A stretch of DNA of 64,000 bases from Streptococcus pneumoniae (GTDB lineage: Bacteria; Bacillota; Bacilli; Lactobacillales; Streptococcaceae): positions 36,118 to 100,117 of the forward strand of contig NZ_CRPU01000008.1 of NCBI RefSeq assembly GCF_001096185.1, in the 5' to 3' direction. Positions 48,120-57,347 of this stretch are shown here, one piece after another. The notes below the pieces were generated by a model. It had not been told where the DNA came from. It ran no database searches and was given only the letters and a program-made list of their open reading frames with translations. Both the position numbers and the translations under genes were made by a program. Positions within the stretch are counted from its first letter, which is position 1. The number at the start of each line of letters is the position of its first letter.

Positions 48120-48590
48120 ATGGACAAACCGATGTTAGTCTTTAAGCGTTTTGGTCATCAGATTCACCTGATGGTGCAAAAGGAAGCCAAACGTTGTGGT
48201 ATTGAATTTATGGGTGGACCTCAAGGTCAGGTTGTGCGTTTTTTGGATAATCGTGAGAAAAACCAAGACTTGGTCTTGATTAAAAATATAGAGCAGGAAC
48301 TCAATATTACCAAGTCTGTTGCTAGTAATTTGGTCAAGCGTATGGTGCAAAATGGTTTGGTGGAATTGGAGGCGAGTCCTAGCGATAAGCGGGCAAAATT
48401 TGTTCGTTTGACGGACAAAGCACGTTCTCAGATGCAAGAGGTTAAGGCTTTTTTTGAACGCATAGACAAGCAGTTGATGGAAGACATTGATGAAGATGAA
48501 TTACTGATTTTTGAGAAAGTCCTTGCTCAACTACAGGAAAATATCAAGGGAATAGGAGGAGAGAATGAAGAAATTAGCCAAACGAATTAG
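48120..48590 (+). CDS. MarR-family transcriptional regulator
   Basis: A 156-aa winged-helix dimeric regulator. The recognition helix region is LNITKSVASNLVKRMVQNGL and the wing EASPSDKRAKFVRLTDKA. It is followed by overlapping genes for a two-subunit ABC exporter, which it presumably represses together with itself through the upstream operators. GAAAGGAG precedes the ATG. Confidence 0.93.
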   Translation: MDKPMLVFKRFGHQIHLMVQKEAKRCGIEFMGGPQGQVVRFLDNREKNQDLVLIKNIEQELNITKSVASNLVKRMVQNGLVELEASPSDKRAKFVRLTDKARSQMQEVKAFFERIDKQLMEDIDEDELLIFEKVLAQLQENIKGIGGENEEISQTN

Positions 48591-50334
48591 TAGAAAAGAA
48601 TGGGGTATGATTTTACTAGCCATTCTCTTTACCTGCTTTTCGGTCTATCTGGAGTTGGAAGTGCCGACCTATATATCGAAAATTACGGATTTGCTAGGTA
48701 GTCAAGGAACTAATTTAGATGAGTTGTGGCAACCGGCAAGCATGATGGTGGGAATGTCCTTTCTTGCCTTCTTGTCCGCAGTTGCAGTTGGATTTTTTGC
48801 ATCCAGAGTGGCTGCTTCTTATACTAGTAGGCTGAGAAGTGATATTTTTAACAGAGTTTTAGACTACTCGCAGACAGAGATTAAGAAATTCTCTATTCCC
48901 AGTCTCCTAACTCGTACCACCAATGACATTACTCAGGTTCAGATGTTGATTACCATGGGCTTGCAAGTGGTGACGCGTGGTCCGATTATGGCTATCTGGG
49001 CTATTGGGAAGATTTTAGGTCATTCAGAATACTGGCTCTGGGCTGTACTTGTGGCAGTGATTGTCAACGTTTTGATGACGACAGTTTTGATGACGCTAGC
49101 CTTTCCAAAACAGACCTTGATTCAGGGGCTGACAGATAAACTGAACAGTATCACTCGTGAGAGTTTAACAGGTATTCGTGTCGTTCGCGCCTACAATGCT
49201 GAAGAATACCAAAATGAAAAATTTGCAGCAGCAAATGATGAATTGACACGCTTGAATTTGTTTGTCAACCGTCTTATGGCTATTTTAAATCCTATTATGA
49301 TGGGGATTTCAAGTGGTTTAAGTGTGGCGATTTACTGGATTGGGGCCTATGTAATCAACGATGCTGCTCCAACAGCGCGTCTGCCTCTCTTTAGTGACAT
49401 GGTTGTTTTCATGTCTTATGCCATGCAGGTTGTTATGGGCTTCCTTCTCATGGGAGCACTCTTCATCGTTCTTCCCCGAACTATGGTCTCTGCTAAGCGG
49501 ATCAATCAAGTTTTAGATTTGCATTCTTCTATCCAAAATCCTGCTCAAGTGCAGCAGGCTGATGAAAACCTCAAAGGTCAGGTCGAATTTAAGGATGTGA
49601 CCTTCCGCTATGCGGCAAATTCAGAGGCAGTTATTGAGAATGTTAGCTTTAAAGCAGAAGCTGGTCAAACAGTGGCCTTTATTGGGTCAACAGGTTCTGG
49701 TAAATCAACTCTGGTCAATCTGATTCCACGTTTCTACGATGTATCAGCAGGAGAAATTCTGGTGGATGGTGTCAATGTTCAAGACTATGACTTGAATGAT
49801 TTGCGCAACAAGGTTGGTTATATTCCTCAGAAAGCGGTTCTCTTTTCAGGTGATGTCAAGGGCAATCTAGACTTTGGACAGAGTCAAGAAACACCGCTTA
49901 GTGAGCAGGCTATGTGGCAAGCTCTGGAATTGGCCCAGTCTAAGAACTTTATCGAAGACAAGGAAGCTGGCTTAGCGTCAGAAGTAGCCCAAGGAGGAAC
50001 CAACTTCTCAGGTGGTCAAAGACAGCGTCTGGCCATTGCGCGTGCCTTAGCTCGGAAACCAGAAATCCTCATCTTTGATGACTCCTTCTCAGCCTTGGAC
50101 TACAAGACAGACCGTGTCCTACGCCAAGAGCTAGCAGAGAAAACCAAGTCTATGACCAAACTCATCGTCGCACAACGTATTTCAACAATTATGGATGCAG
50201 ATTTGATTTTGGTCTTGGATCAAGGTAAAGTCGTGGGGCAAGGCACCCACAAGGAACTTCTAGCTAATAACGAAGTTTACCAAGAAATTGCCTATTCACA
50301 ACTATCGAAGGAGGAATTGGAACATGGAAAATAA
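48565..50334 (+). CDS. ABC exporter subunit 1 (multidrug type)
   Basis: A 589-aa half-transporter: six-helix membrane domain (residues 1-320) and an ATPase domain with Walker A GSTGSGKSTL near residue 374 and signature FSGGQRQRLAIA. Walker B reads ILIFDDSFSALD, where the usual catalytic Glu is Asp. Its start overlaps marR by 26 bp and its end overlaps the partner by 11 bp. Together with the next gene it forms a heterodimer of the BmrCD/LmrCD type, probably exporting drugs or lipid-like substrates. Confidence 0.92.
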   Translation: MKKLAKRISRKEWGMILLAILFTCFSVYLELEVPTYISKITDLLGSQGTNLDELWQPASMMVGMSFLAFLSAVAVGFFASRVAASYTSRLRSDIFNRVLDYSQTEIKKFSIPSLLTRTTNDITQVQMLITMGLQVVTRGPIMAIWAIGKILGHSEYWLWAVLVAVIVNVLMTTVLMTLAFPKQTLIQGLTDKLNSITRESLTGIRVVRAYNAEEYQNEKFAAANDELTRLNLFVNRLMAILNPIMMGISSGLSVAIYWIGAYVINDAAPTARLPLFSDMVVFMSYAMQVVMGFLLMGALFIVLPRTMVSAKRINQVLDLHSSIQNPAQVQQADENLKGQVEFKDVTFRYAANSEAVIENVSFKAEAGQTVAFIGSTGSGKSTLVNLIPRFYDVSAGEILVDGVNVQDYDLNDLRNKVGYIPQKAVLFSGDVKGNLDFGQSQETPLSEQAMWQALELAQSKNFIEDKEAGLASEVAQGGTNFSGGQRQRLAIARALARKPEILIFDDSFSALDYKTDRVLRQELAEKTKSMTKLIVAQRISTIMDADLILVLDQGKVVGQGTHKELLANNEVYQEIAYSQLSKEELEHGK

Positions 50335-52084
50335 AAAAATGTCTCTCTGGAAACAGGGTAAACCCTATCTTGCAGGCCTCCAGTTTGCCCTTCTGATAGC
50401 CTTTCTAGCAACAATCGTATCCAATATCATTACTGTATATGGTCCAACTCGTATCAAGGAAATGACCAATATCATTGCCAGTGGCTTGGAAACAAGTGTG
50501 GATGTCGCGGCGGTTGCAGCCATTGGTAGTTTTTTGGCCGTGATTTATGTGATCGGACTTCTATCAAATTATTTACAGGCCTTTCTGTTTACAACAGCTA
50601 TTCAACGTTTTTCAGAGCGTTTGAGAAGAGCTATTGCAGAGAAAATCAATCGCCTACCATTGGGATATTTTGATGGACACTCTCAGGGGGATACTTTGTC
50701 TCGTGTAACCAATGACGTTGACACTGCAGCCCAGTCCCTTAATCAAAGTCTGGGAACAGTTCTTTCATCCACTTTACTGGTCGTGGCAGTCTTGGTAACC
50801 ATGTTTGGGATGAACTGGATTTTAGCCTTGGTAACGGTTGTTTCAACTCTTGTTGGCTTTGCCTTCGTGTCTGTCTTTATGGGCAAATCTCAGGGCTTCT
50901 TTAAGAGTCAGCAACAAGATTTGGCAGCTGTCAATGGCTATGTGGAAGAAATGTACTCTGGCCATAATGTGGTGACCAGTTACAATGCCATCGAGAGTAC
51001 GAAAGAAGAGTTTGCGAAATTAAACCATCGTCTGTATGACAGTATCTGGAAGTCTCAGTTTATTTCAGGGATTATGATGCCGATTATGATGTTTATTGGG
51101 AACTTTAGCTATGCCTTGGTGATTATCGTTGGTGCAGCCTTGGCCTTAAATGGACACATCAGTATCGGGATTATCGTTGCCTTTATGGCCTACGTTCGTA
51201 TCTTTTCTCAGCCTCTTTCACAAATCGCCCAAGGGATTACTAGTTTGCAGCAGGCTAGCGCAGCCATGGGACGTGTCTTCGAATTCCTAGCTGAAGAGGA
51301 AATGGAAGACGAATCCCATAAATCAAGACAATTGAGCGATATGAAAGGTCAAGTAGTCTTTGATCGAGTCTCCTTTGGTTATACACCAGAGCGAACCATT
51401 ATCCATGACTTTTCTGCGACCGCTCATGCAGGTCAAAAGGTTGCCATTGTCGGACCGACCGGAGCTGGTAAGACAACTATTGTCAATCTTTTGATGAAGT
51501 TCTATGAGATTGATAAGGGAAGTATCCGTATCGATGGTGTGGATACCAAAGAGATGAAGCGTTCGGAAGTACACGATGCCTTTTCAATGGTCTTGCAGGA
51601 CACCTGGCTCTTTGAAGGCACTATCCGAGATAATCTCATCTATAACCAAAAGGGTATTAGTGATGAGCGCGTGATTGAAGCTAGCAAGGCTGTAGGGATT
51701 CACCACTTTATTATGACCCTACCAGATGGTTACGATACCGTCTTGGATGATACAGTGACCTTGTCTGTCGGGCAAAAACAACTCTTGACCATTGCTCGTG
51801 CTTTGCTGAAAGATTCACCACTCTTGATTTTAGATGAGGCGACTTCTTCTGTTGATACACGGACGGAGGAATTGATTCAGAAAGCCATGGATCGTTTGAT
51901 GGAAGGCAGAACTTCCTTTGTCATCGCCCACCGCTTGTCTACTATCCGAAATGCTGATCTGATTCTTGTCATGAAAGATGGCAATATCATCGAGCAAGGA
52001 AATCATGATGAGCTGATGGCGCAAGCTGGTTTCTACGCTGACCTCTACAACAGTCAATTTACAGAAGACGAAGCAGAAGAATAA
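50324..52084 (+). CDS. ABC exporter subunit 2 (multidrug type)
   Basis: A 586-aa half-transporter with Walker A GPTGAGKTTIVN near residue 383 and a normal Walker B LLILDEATSSVD, but a signature LSVGQKQL in place of LSGGQ. Combined with the missing Glu in subunit 1, this gives one degenerate and one active ATP site, the usual state of heterodimeric exporters. The ATG with AAGGAGG upstream is chosen over an ATG 36 nt earlier. Confidence 0.92.
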   Translation: MENKKMSLWKQGKPYLAGLQFALLIAFLATIVSNIITVYGPTRIKEMTNIIASGLETSVDVAAVAAIGSFLAVIYVIGLLSNYLQAFLFTTAIQRFSERLRRAIAEKINRLPLGYFDGHSQGDTLSRVTNDVDTAAQSLNQSLGTVLSSTLLVVAVLVTMFGMNWILALVTVVSTLVGFAFVSVFMGKSQGFFKSQQQDLAAVNGYVEEMYSGHNVVTSYNAIESTKEEFAKLNHRLYDSIWKSQFISGIMMPIMMFIGNFSYALVIIVGAALALNGHISIGIIVAFMAYVRIFSQPLSQIAQGITSLQQASAAMGRVFEFLAEEEMEDESHKSRQLSDMKGQVVFDRVSFGYTPERTIIHDFSATAHAGQKVAIVGPTGAGKTTIVNLLMKFYEIDKGSIRIDGVDTKEMKRSEVHDAFSMVLQDTWLFEGTIRDNLIYNQKGISDERVIEASKAVGIHHFIMTLPDGYDTVLDDTVTLSVGQKQLLTIARALLKDSPLLILDEATSSVDTRTEELIQKAMDRLMEGRTSFVIAHRLSTIRNADLILVMKDGNIIEQGNHDELMAQAGFYADLYNSQFTEDEAEE

Positions 52085-52090
52085 ACCAAA

Positions 52091-52115
52091 AGAAGGCTTG
52101 ACGGCCTTCTTTTTC
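52091..52115 (+). terminator. Terminator of the marR-ABC operon
   Basis: Perfect 7-bp stem AGAAGGC/GCCTTCT and TTTTT. Confidence 0.9.
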
Positions 52116-52179
52116 TACACTATACTAGAAGACAAGTGCTTCCCTATAAGCAAAATTTGAGTAAGGGGTGAGAAAATAT

Positions 52180-52683
52180 ATGAAAAATTATCAAGAATGG
52201 TATGGCCGCATGTCTGCTAACATTAAAAATAAGCCCTTTCTTCTGAGCTTATTAAGAACTTTCAATCGGTTCATGACGGTAGTTATGCCTATGATTTATC
52301 TAACCTTGTTAGCAATTACCTATCTCCAACAAGGACTTGCGAAACAGGTCGGAATCTATTTGTTTATCCCTGCATCAGGTTTTGTGATTTTGTCCCTTTT
52401 CCGTAAGAAAATCAATTCCCCTAGGCCTTATGAGGAATGGGATATTAAACCCTTGATTGACAGAGATAGTCCTGGTCAGTCTATGCCCAGTCGTCATGTC
52501 TTTTCAGCAACCATTATCTCCATGGCTTGCTTGCATGCTAGTCTAACTATGGGGATGATTTGTTTGACCTTATCAGCCCTCCTCGGTCTAGTGAGAGTCT
52601 TAGGGGGAGTGCATTATCCCAAGGATGTAGTGGTTGGCTATATTTGTGCTCTTGTGTGGGGTGTGCTTTTCTTTCTATTTTGA
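52180..52683 (+). CDS. PAP2-family membrane phosphatase
   Basis: A 167-aa membrane protein with the three PAP2 motifs: KKINSPRP, QSMPSRHVFS and the closing R-x5-H-x3-D form VRVLGGVHYPKDV. It could dephosphorylate undecaprenyl pyrophosphate or phosphatidic acid. An in-frame GTG lies four codons upstream; the ATG is preferred because it has AAGGGG and a normal N-terminus. It stands alone before a BOX element. Confidence 0.85.
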   Translation: MKNYQEWYGRMSANIKNKPFLLSLLRTFNRFMTVVMPMIYLTLLAITYLQQGLAKQVGIYLFIPASGFVILSLFRKKINSPRPYEEWDIKPLIDRDSPGQSMPSRHVFSATIISMACLHASLTMGMICLTLSALLGLVRVLGGVHYPKDVVVGYICALVWGVLFFLF

Positions 52684-52694
52684 CCTGTAAGTTA

Positions 52695-52800
52695 ATACTC
52701 AATGAAAATCAAAGAGCAAACTAGGAAGCTAGCCGCAAGCTGTACTTGAGTACGGTAAGGCGACGCTGACGTGGTTTGAATTTGATTTTCGAAGAGTATA
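52695..52800 (+). repeat. BOX element
   Basis: Complete ends ATACTCAATGAAAATC and TTTTCGAAGAGTATA with a short middle that contains ACGGTAAGGCGACGCTGACG. Confidence 0.9.
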
Positions 52801-52902
52801 AGGCGGTCCTAGAACCACTTACGTGCCTAAAGTAACCACTTGCTTTTTTGCACTTGTTTTCTTATTTTTCCTTTGATATAGTAGAGTCAGAAAGGAGATG
52901 GA

Positions 52903-53349
52903 ATGAAGTTACGAATCGAAATTGACAGCAATTTAGAGGAAACTGAAATTGTCATCAAGGCAGCGGCATTGACAGATGAGATTGCGGATTTGCAGCGTCT
53001 CTTGCAAGAGTCCAAGTCTCCTCGGTTGATTTTTTACAAGGGGACGGGCGAATATTATCTGGACTTATCGGAAATTCTCTTCTTTGAGACGGAAGGTAGC
53101 AAGATTTACGCCCATACCCAGAAAGATGCCTACGAGGTTCGGCTTAAACTCTATGAGTTAGAGGCTATCCTTCCTCGCTATTTTAGTCGGGTATCTAAGT
53201 CAACTATCGCTAATATTCGGCAAGTTTATTCGGTGGACAAGTCCTTTTCAGGAACGGGCACCATTTCCTTTTATCAGACCCACAAGGAGGTTCATGTGTC
53301 ACGGCATTACCAATCCCTCCTAAAAGAAAATCTAAGAAACATGAGGTAA
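52903..53349 (+). CDS. LytTR-domain DNA-binding protein
   Basis: A 148-aa protein consisting of a short N-terminal part and a LytTR domain from about residue 45 (EILFFETEGSKIYAHT, LPRYFSRVSKSTIANIRQV). There is no receiver domain, so it is not a classic response regulator. It is paired, with a 4-bp gap, with a LiaF-like membrane protein, a common LytTR plus membrane-partner arrangement. The partner may hold it inactive, which is inference. Confidence 0.88.
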   Translation: MKLRIEIDSNLEETEIVIKAAALTDEIADLQRLLQESKSPRLIFYKGTGEYYLDLSEILFFETEGSKIYAHTQKDAYEVRLKLYELEAILPRYFSRVSKSTIANIRQVYSVDKSFSGTGTISFYQTHKEVHVSRHYQSLLKENLRNMR

Positions 53350-53353
53350 GAAC

Positions 53354-54028
53354 ATGAAAAAGAAAGCATTTGGTATTGTGTTGCTAGTATTGGCAGCATG
53401 GATTTTATTACAGGGACATTATGGTGTTCCATCTTTGGAGACTAAGTATTCTCCTTTTGTCTTTATCGCTTTTCTATTGTATAAGGCAATAGAATCTTCC
53501 CTTAGGCATCATTGGACAAGTGCTACTTTTTTAGCATTAACAGCATTAAATATAGTGAATCTTTTTTATGATTGGATTCAGCTATCTCCTATTTCGCTTA
53601 TTTTAGCTAGTATTTTAATCGTAATGGGTGTCAGCGCACTCACTCATTCTAACAGAACTTGGAATGGAAAAAAATGGTGGTATGATGGTGAAAAAAACAT
53701 TCTTACAGATAAGGAAGTTGCTTTTGGGACTGGGACTTTCTACAAGCAAAACCAAGAATTGGTAGAAGACCAAGTAGAAGTTGGTTTTGGGAATGCCAAG
53801 ATTTATTATGATAATGCAGAGATGTTGGGAGATAGCGCAACCTTGAAGATAGAAGTCGGTTTTGGGAATGCAGTTATCTATGTTCCCCAGCATTGGGGAG
53901 TTGATTTAAAGGTAGAAACTTTCTGTGGCGTAGCCAAGGCAGATACTCCTCTAGCCCCAACCAGCAAAACCTTGATTATCCGTGGAGATGTGGTCTTTGG
54001 GAAGTTGGGTATTGTCTACGTTAAATAA
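53354..54028 (+). CDS. LiaF-like membrane protein
   Basis: A 224-aa protein with four N-terminal helices (residues 5-98) and a C-terminal beta-rich domain (EVGFGNAKIYYDNAEML, EVGFGNAVIYVPQHWGV) of the LiaF/DUF2154 kind. The repeated VGFGNA phrase marks the beta-helix turns. It is cotranscribed with the LytTR gene and likely modulates it in response to envelope conditions. Confidence 0.8.
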   Translation: MKKKAFGIVLLVLAAWILLQGHYGVPSLETKYSPFVFIAFLLYKAIESSLRHHWTSATFLALTALNIVNLFYDWIQLSPISLILASILIVMGVSALTHSNRTWNGKKWWYDGEKNILTDKEVAFGTGTFYKQNQELVEDQVEVGFGNAKIYYDNAEMLGDSATLKIEVGFGNAVIYVPQHWGVDLKVETFCGVAKADTPLAPTSKTLIIRGDVVFGKLGIVYVK

Positions 54029-54264
54029 AAAAATCTTCACTTAAACCATCAAAATAGACGTACTAAGAGTAGGAAATTGATGCCTTGCTCTGATTTCCGT
54101 TCTATGGTTGTTAGACTTTAAAAAATGAAATATTGCCTTTAAAAGTTGTATATTTTTCGATATTTTGGCTCTTACGTTTGATGTATCTATGTATTACAGC
54201 GTGGATGATGTAGTGTCAAATGCTTTAAAAAAATGAATGATATTGGACAGTTTTTTGAACCTTT

Positions 54265-54468
54265 AATTGCTCAGGAGCTATGAAAGCAAGCACTTGGGTT
54301 TATGACAAGGGAGAATGGTATTATGTAAGTTCTTCTGGTGCTATGCTAGCGAATGATTGGGTCAAAGCTAATGGCCAGTGGTATTATCTGGCTTCATCAG
54401 GTAAGGTGCTTCGTAATACCTATGCACCTGATGGTTACTACGTTGGCAACTCAGGTGCCTGGCAATAA
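54265..54468 (+). pseudogene. 3' remnant of a choline-binding protein gene
   Basis: Codons read NCSGAMKASTWVYDKGEWYY and end with YYVGNSGAWQ-stop, that is two to three choline-binding repeats. An in-frame stop lies just upstream, and no signal sequence or catalytic domain exists. An internal ATG could start 62 residues, but it has no proper ribosome site. The 240 bp before it show nothing recognisable. Confidence 0.8.
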
Positions 54469-54472
54469 GAAT

Positions 54473-54632
54473 AATACTCTTCGAAAATCTCTTCAAACCA
54501 CGTCAGCTTCATCCACAACCTCAAAACAGTGTTTTGAGCTGACTTCGTCAGTTCTATCTACAACCTCAAAGCAGTGCTTTGAGCAACCTGCGGCTAGCTT
54601 CCTAGTTTGCTCTTTGATTTTCATTGAGTATA
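54473..54632 (-). repeat. BOX element, reverse orientation
   Basis: Runs from ATACTCTTCGAAAATC to TTTCATTGAGTATA with two tandem internal modules (CCTCAAAACAGTGTTTTGAG and its variant). It begins 4 bp after the choline-binding remnant. Confidence 0.9.
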
Positions 54633-54726
54633 AGAAGTCCTTTTCCTTAAAGGAAGAGGCTTTTTACTTGCTTTTCTGCTGCTTCCTCATTTGTCCTAAA
54701 GCCTTTTTTGTGTTAAAATGAATGGT

Positions 54727-55017
54727 ATGAAAGCTAAAAAAATGTGGATGGCAGGTCTGGCTCTGCTTGGTATTGGGAGCCTTGCCCTTGCTACGAAAAA
54801 AGTTGCAGATGACCGTAAGCTCATGAAGACTCAGGAGGAGTTGACAGCGATTGTGCGAGACCATTTTTCAGACATGGGAGAAATTGCGACCCTCTATGTT
54901 CAAGTTTATGAAAGCAGTCTAGAGAGCTTGGTTGGTGGCGTCATTTTTGAGGATGGCCGTCATTATACCTTTGTCTATGAAAATGAAGACCTAGTCTATG
55001 AGGAGGAAGTCTTATGA
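54727..55017 (+). CDS. DUF4651-type single-helix membrane protein
   Basis: A 96-aa protein with one N-terminal helix (MAGLALLGIGSLALA) and an extracellular alpha/beta part. It starts at the ATG 7 nt after TGTTAAAAT (54711-54719), with no ribosome site, so probably leaderless; in-frame ATGs slightly upstream overlap the promoter. It overlaps the thioredoxin-like gene by 4 bp. Function unknown. Confidence 0.7.
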   Translation: MKAKKMWMAGLALLGIGSLALATKKVADDRKLMKTQEELTAIVRDHFSDMGEIATLYVQVYESSLESLVGGVIFEDGRHYTFVYENEDLVYEEEVL

Positions 55018-55331
55018 TACAACCAGCAAGTTTAGAAGAATTAGCATCTTTAGTAGAAAAAGATGGGAAGAAAGTCTTTCTTTTTGTAGCAGACTGGTGT
55101 GGTGATTGCCGCTATATCTATCCTGCCTTGCCAGAGATTGAGAAAACTAATCCAGAGTTTACCTTTATTCGTGTGGACCGAGACCAGTATATGGATTTGG
55201 CCAAACTCTGGGATGTTTACGGCATTCCTAGCCTTGTTGTTCTAGAAAAGGACAAGGAAATCGGTCGTTTTGTCAATCGCGACCGTAAAAGCAAGCAACA
55301 AATTAACGACTTTTTAGCAGGATTGAAATAG
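55014..55331 (+). CDS. Thioredoxin-family protein
   Basis: A 105-aa thioredoxin fold with active site DWCGDCRY near residues 28-35 and the cis-proline in YGIPSLVVL. No signal peptide, so cytoplasmic. It is coupled to the DUF4651 gene (ATGA overlap) and followed by ytpR. Confidence 0.9.
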   Translation: MIQPASLEELASLVEKDGKKVFLFVADWCGDCRYIYPALPEIEKTNPEFTFIRVDRDQYMDLAKLWDVYGIPSLVVLEKDKEIGRFVNRDRKSKQQINDFLAGLK

Positions 55332-55346
55332 GAGAAAAGAGAAACA

Positions 55347-55973
55347 ATGATTTTTACATATAACAAAGAACATGTCGGTGATGTCCTTATGGTCATCGTG
55401 AAAAATAGCGGAGATTCCAAACTGGACGTGGAGCGCAAAGGCAAGGTAGCCCGTGTTTTTCTCAAAGATAATGGGGAAACAGTGGCTTGGAATATTTTCG
55501 AAGTTTCAAGTTTATTTGAAATTGCAGAGCGCGGCCAAGTCTTTTTGTCAGATGAGCAAGTAGCACATTTAAACCAAGAGTTGCAGGCAGAAGGATTTAC
55601 AGAAGAAATTGTCAATGACAAGGAACCTAAGTTTGTTGTTGGTGAAATTGTCGAGATGGTAGCTCATCCAGATAGTGACCACCTCAACATCTGCCAAGTT
55701 GCAGTCGCAAGTGACAAGACAGTGCAAATCGTAGCAGGGGCTCCCAATGCGCGTGTGGGGTTGAAAACCATTGTAGCTCTTCCAGGAGCTATGATGCCCA
55801 AAGGCAATCTTATTTTCCCAGGTGAGCTTCGTGGCGAAAAGAGTTTTGGCATGATGTGTAGTCCTCGTGAATTGCATCTGCCAAATGCTCCGCAAAAACG
55901 TGGTATTATTGAATTATCAGAAGACCAAGTTGTTGGAACTCCATTTGATCCAGCTAAACACTGGACTGTTTAA
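55347..55973 (+). CDS. ytpR: YtpR-family tRNA-binding domain protein
   Basis: A 208-aa protein with an N-terminal DUF4479 part and a C-terminal tRNA-binding OB fold (VGEIVEMVAHPDSDHLNICQ, GAPNARVGLKTIVALPGAMM, RGEKSFGMMCSPREL), like the N-terminal extension of PheT. The role is unsettled. AGGAG precedes the ATG. Confidence 0.9.
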   Translation: MIFTYNKEHVGDVLMVIVKNSGDSKLDVERKGKVARVFLKDNGETVAWNIFEVSSLFEIAERGQVFLSDEQVAHLNQELQAEGFTEEIVNDKEPKFVVGEIVEMVAHPDSDHLNICQVAVASDKTVQIVAGAPNARVGLKTIVALPGAMMPKGNLIFPGELRGEKSFGMMCSPRELHLPNAPQKRGIIELSEDQVVGTPFDPAKHWTV

Positions 55974-56014
55974 GAAGTTGTCAGTATCTGATAGACCAGC
56001 TAGAAGGAAATAAG

Positions 56015-56776
56015 ATGGCAAAAAATGTAGTGATTACAGGAGCGACATCAGGAATTGGTGAAGCGATTGCGCGTGCTTATCTGGAGCAGGGTGAGAATGT
56101 CGTTCTAACCGGGCGACGGACAGACAGACTAGAAGCCCTTAAGTCGGAGTTTGCAGAAGCCTTCCCAAATCAAACTGTCTGGACCTTTCCACTAGATGTG
56201 ACGAATATGACCATGGTGAAGACTGTCTGCTCCGATATTCTAGAAACGATAGGTCAGATTGATATTCTGGTCAACAATGCCGGACTGGCTCTAGGTTTAG
56301 CAACTTATCAAGACTATGAAGAGTTGGATATGCTGACCATGCTGGATACCAATGTCAAAGGTTTGATGGCAGTCACTCGCTGTTTCTTGCCAGAAATGGT
56401 AAAAGCCAATCAAGGACATATCATCAACATGGGGTCAACCGCAGGAATCTACGCCTATGCTGGTGCCGCTGTTTACTCAGCTACCAAGGCAGCAGTTAAG
56501 ACCTTTTCAGATGGTCTGCGAATTGATACCATCGCAACGGATATCAAGGTGACAACCATTCAGCCTGGAATTGTCGAAACAGATTTTTCTACAGTGCGTT
56601 TTCATGGTGATAAAGAACGAGCTGCGTCCGTTTACCAAGGAATAGAAGCTTTGCAAGCTCAGGATATTGCAGACACAGTAGTCTATGTGACTAGTCAACC
56701 TCGTCGTGTTCAGATTACAGATATGACCATTATGGCAAATCAACAGGCGACAGGTTTCATGGTTCATAAAAAGTAA
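56015..56776 (+). CDS. Short-chain dehydrogenase/reductase
   Basis: A 253-aa classical SDR. The NAD(P) motif is TGATSGIGEAIARA, an Arg pair in TGRRTDRL suggests NADP, the NNAG motif is present, and the catalytic set is Ser (MGSTAGIYAYAG) with YSATK. It most resembles serine/3-hydroxy acid dehydrogenases of the YdfG type, but the substrate is unknown. Confidence 0.9.
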   Translation: MAKNVVITGATSGIGEAIARAYLEQGENVVLTGRRTDRLEALKSEFAEAFPNQTVWTFPLDVTNMTMVKTVCSDILETIGQIDILVNNAGLALGLATYQDYEELDMLTMLDTNVKGLMAVTRCFLPEMVKANQGHIINMGSTAGIYAYAGAAVYSATKAAVKTFSDGLRIDTIATDIKVTTIQPGIVETDFSTVRFHGDKERAASVYQGIEALQAQDIADTVVYVTSQPRRVQITDMTIMANQQATGFMVHKK

Positions 56777-56789
56777 AAAAATTTCCTCG

Positions 56790-56818
56790 AAAAGTTACAA
56801 ATTTCTGTAACTTTTTTT
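56790..56818 (+). terminator. Terminator after the SDR gene
   Basis: Stem AAAGTTAC/GTAACTTT with an 8-nt loop and T run, 8 nt before the com-box. Confidence 0.85.
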
Positions 56819-56825
56819 GATTTCC

Positions 56826-56833
56826 TACGAATA
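56826..56833 (+). promoter_or_regulatory. Com-box of ssbB
   Basis: TACGAATA, 20 nt before the ssbB ATG. The segment from TACGAATAGATA to GGAGGAAA closely matches that before cinA. Confidence 0.92.
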
Positions 56834-56853
56834 GATAAGTAGGAGGAAAAAAT

Positions 56854-57249
56854 ATGTATAATAAAGTTATCTTAATCGGACGCTTGACGTCTACACCAGA
56901 ATTGCACAAAACCAACAATGACAAGTCAGTAGCACGAGCGACTATTGCTGTGAATCGTCGATATAAAGACCAAAATGGCGAACGTGAAGCTGATTTTGTC
57001 AATATGGTCCTTTGGGGCAGACTAGCAGAAACATTGGCAAGCTACGCAACTAAAGGTAGTCTTATTTCAGTGGATGGAGAATTACGTACCCGTCGTTTTG
57101 AGAAAAATGGTCAGATGAACTACGTGACCGAAGTACTTGTCACAGGATTCCAACTCTTGGAAAGTCGTGCCCAACGTGCCATGCGAGAAAATAACGCAGG
57201 GCAGGATTTGGCAGACCTAGTCTTGGAAGAGGAAGAACTACCATTTTAA
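56854..57249 (+). CDS. ssbB: Competence-induced single-stranded DNA-binding protein SsbB
   Basis: A 131-aa OB-fold protein (MYNKVILIGRLTSTPELHKT; ADFVNMVLWGRLAETLASY) that coats incoming single strands in transformation. It is shorter than SsbA but still ends in an acidic tip (EEEELPF) similar to the SSB interaction tail. Its com-box makes it a late competence gene. Confidence 0.96.
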   Translation: MYNKVILIGRLTSTPELHKTNNDKSVARATIAVNRRYKDQNGEREADFVNMVLWGRLAETLASYATKGSLISVDGELRTRRFEKNGQMNYVTEVLVTGFQLLESRAQRAMRENNAGQDLADLVLEEEELPF

Positions 57250-57255
57250 GCATTA

Positions 57256-57285
57256 AAAAGTCTGAGTTAGTCTCAGGCTTTTTAT
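57256..57285 (+). terminator. Terminator after ssbB
   Basis: Stem AAGTCTGAG/CTCAGGCTT with a 5-nt loop and T run. Confidence 0.85.
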
Positions 57286-57308
57286 CTTGAGAAAGTCAGA
57301 CTTTTTCC

Positions 57309-57336
57309 TTGACTATTTCTGACCAAGTGATACAAT
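57309..57336 (+). promoter_or_regulatory. groESL promoter
   Basis: TTGACT - 16 nt - TACAAT, 12 bp before the CIRCE operator. Confidence 0.8.
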
Positions 57337-57347
57337 AGAACTATAAA

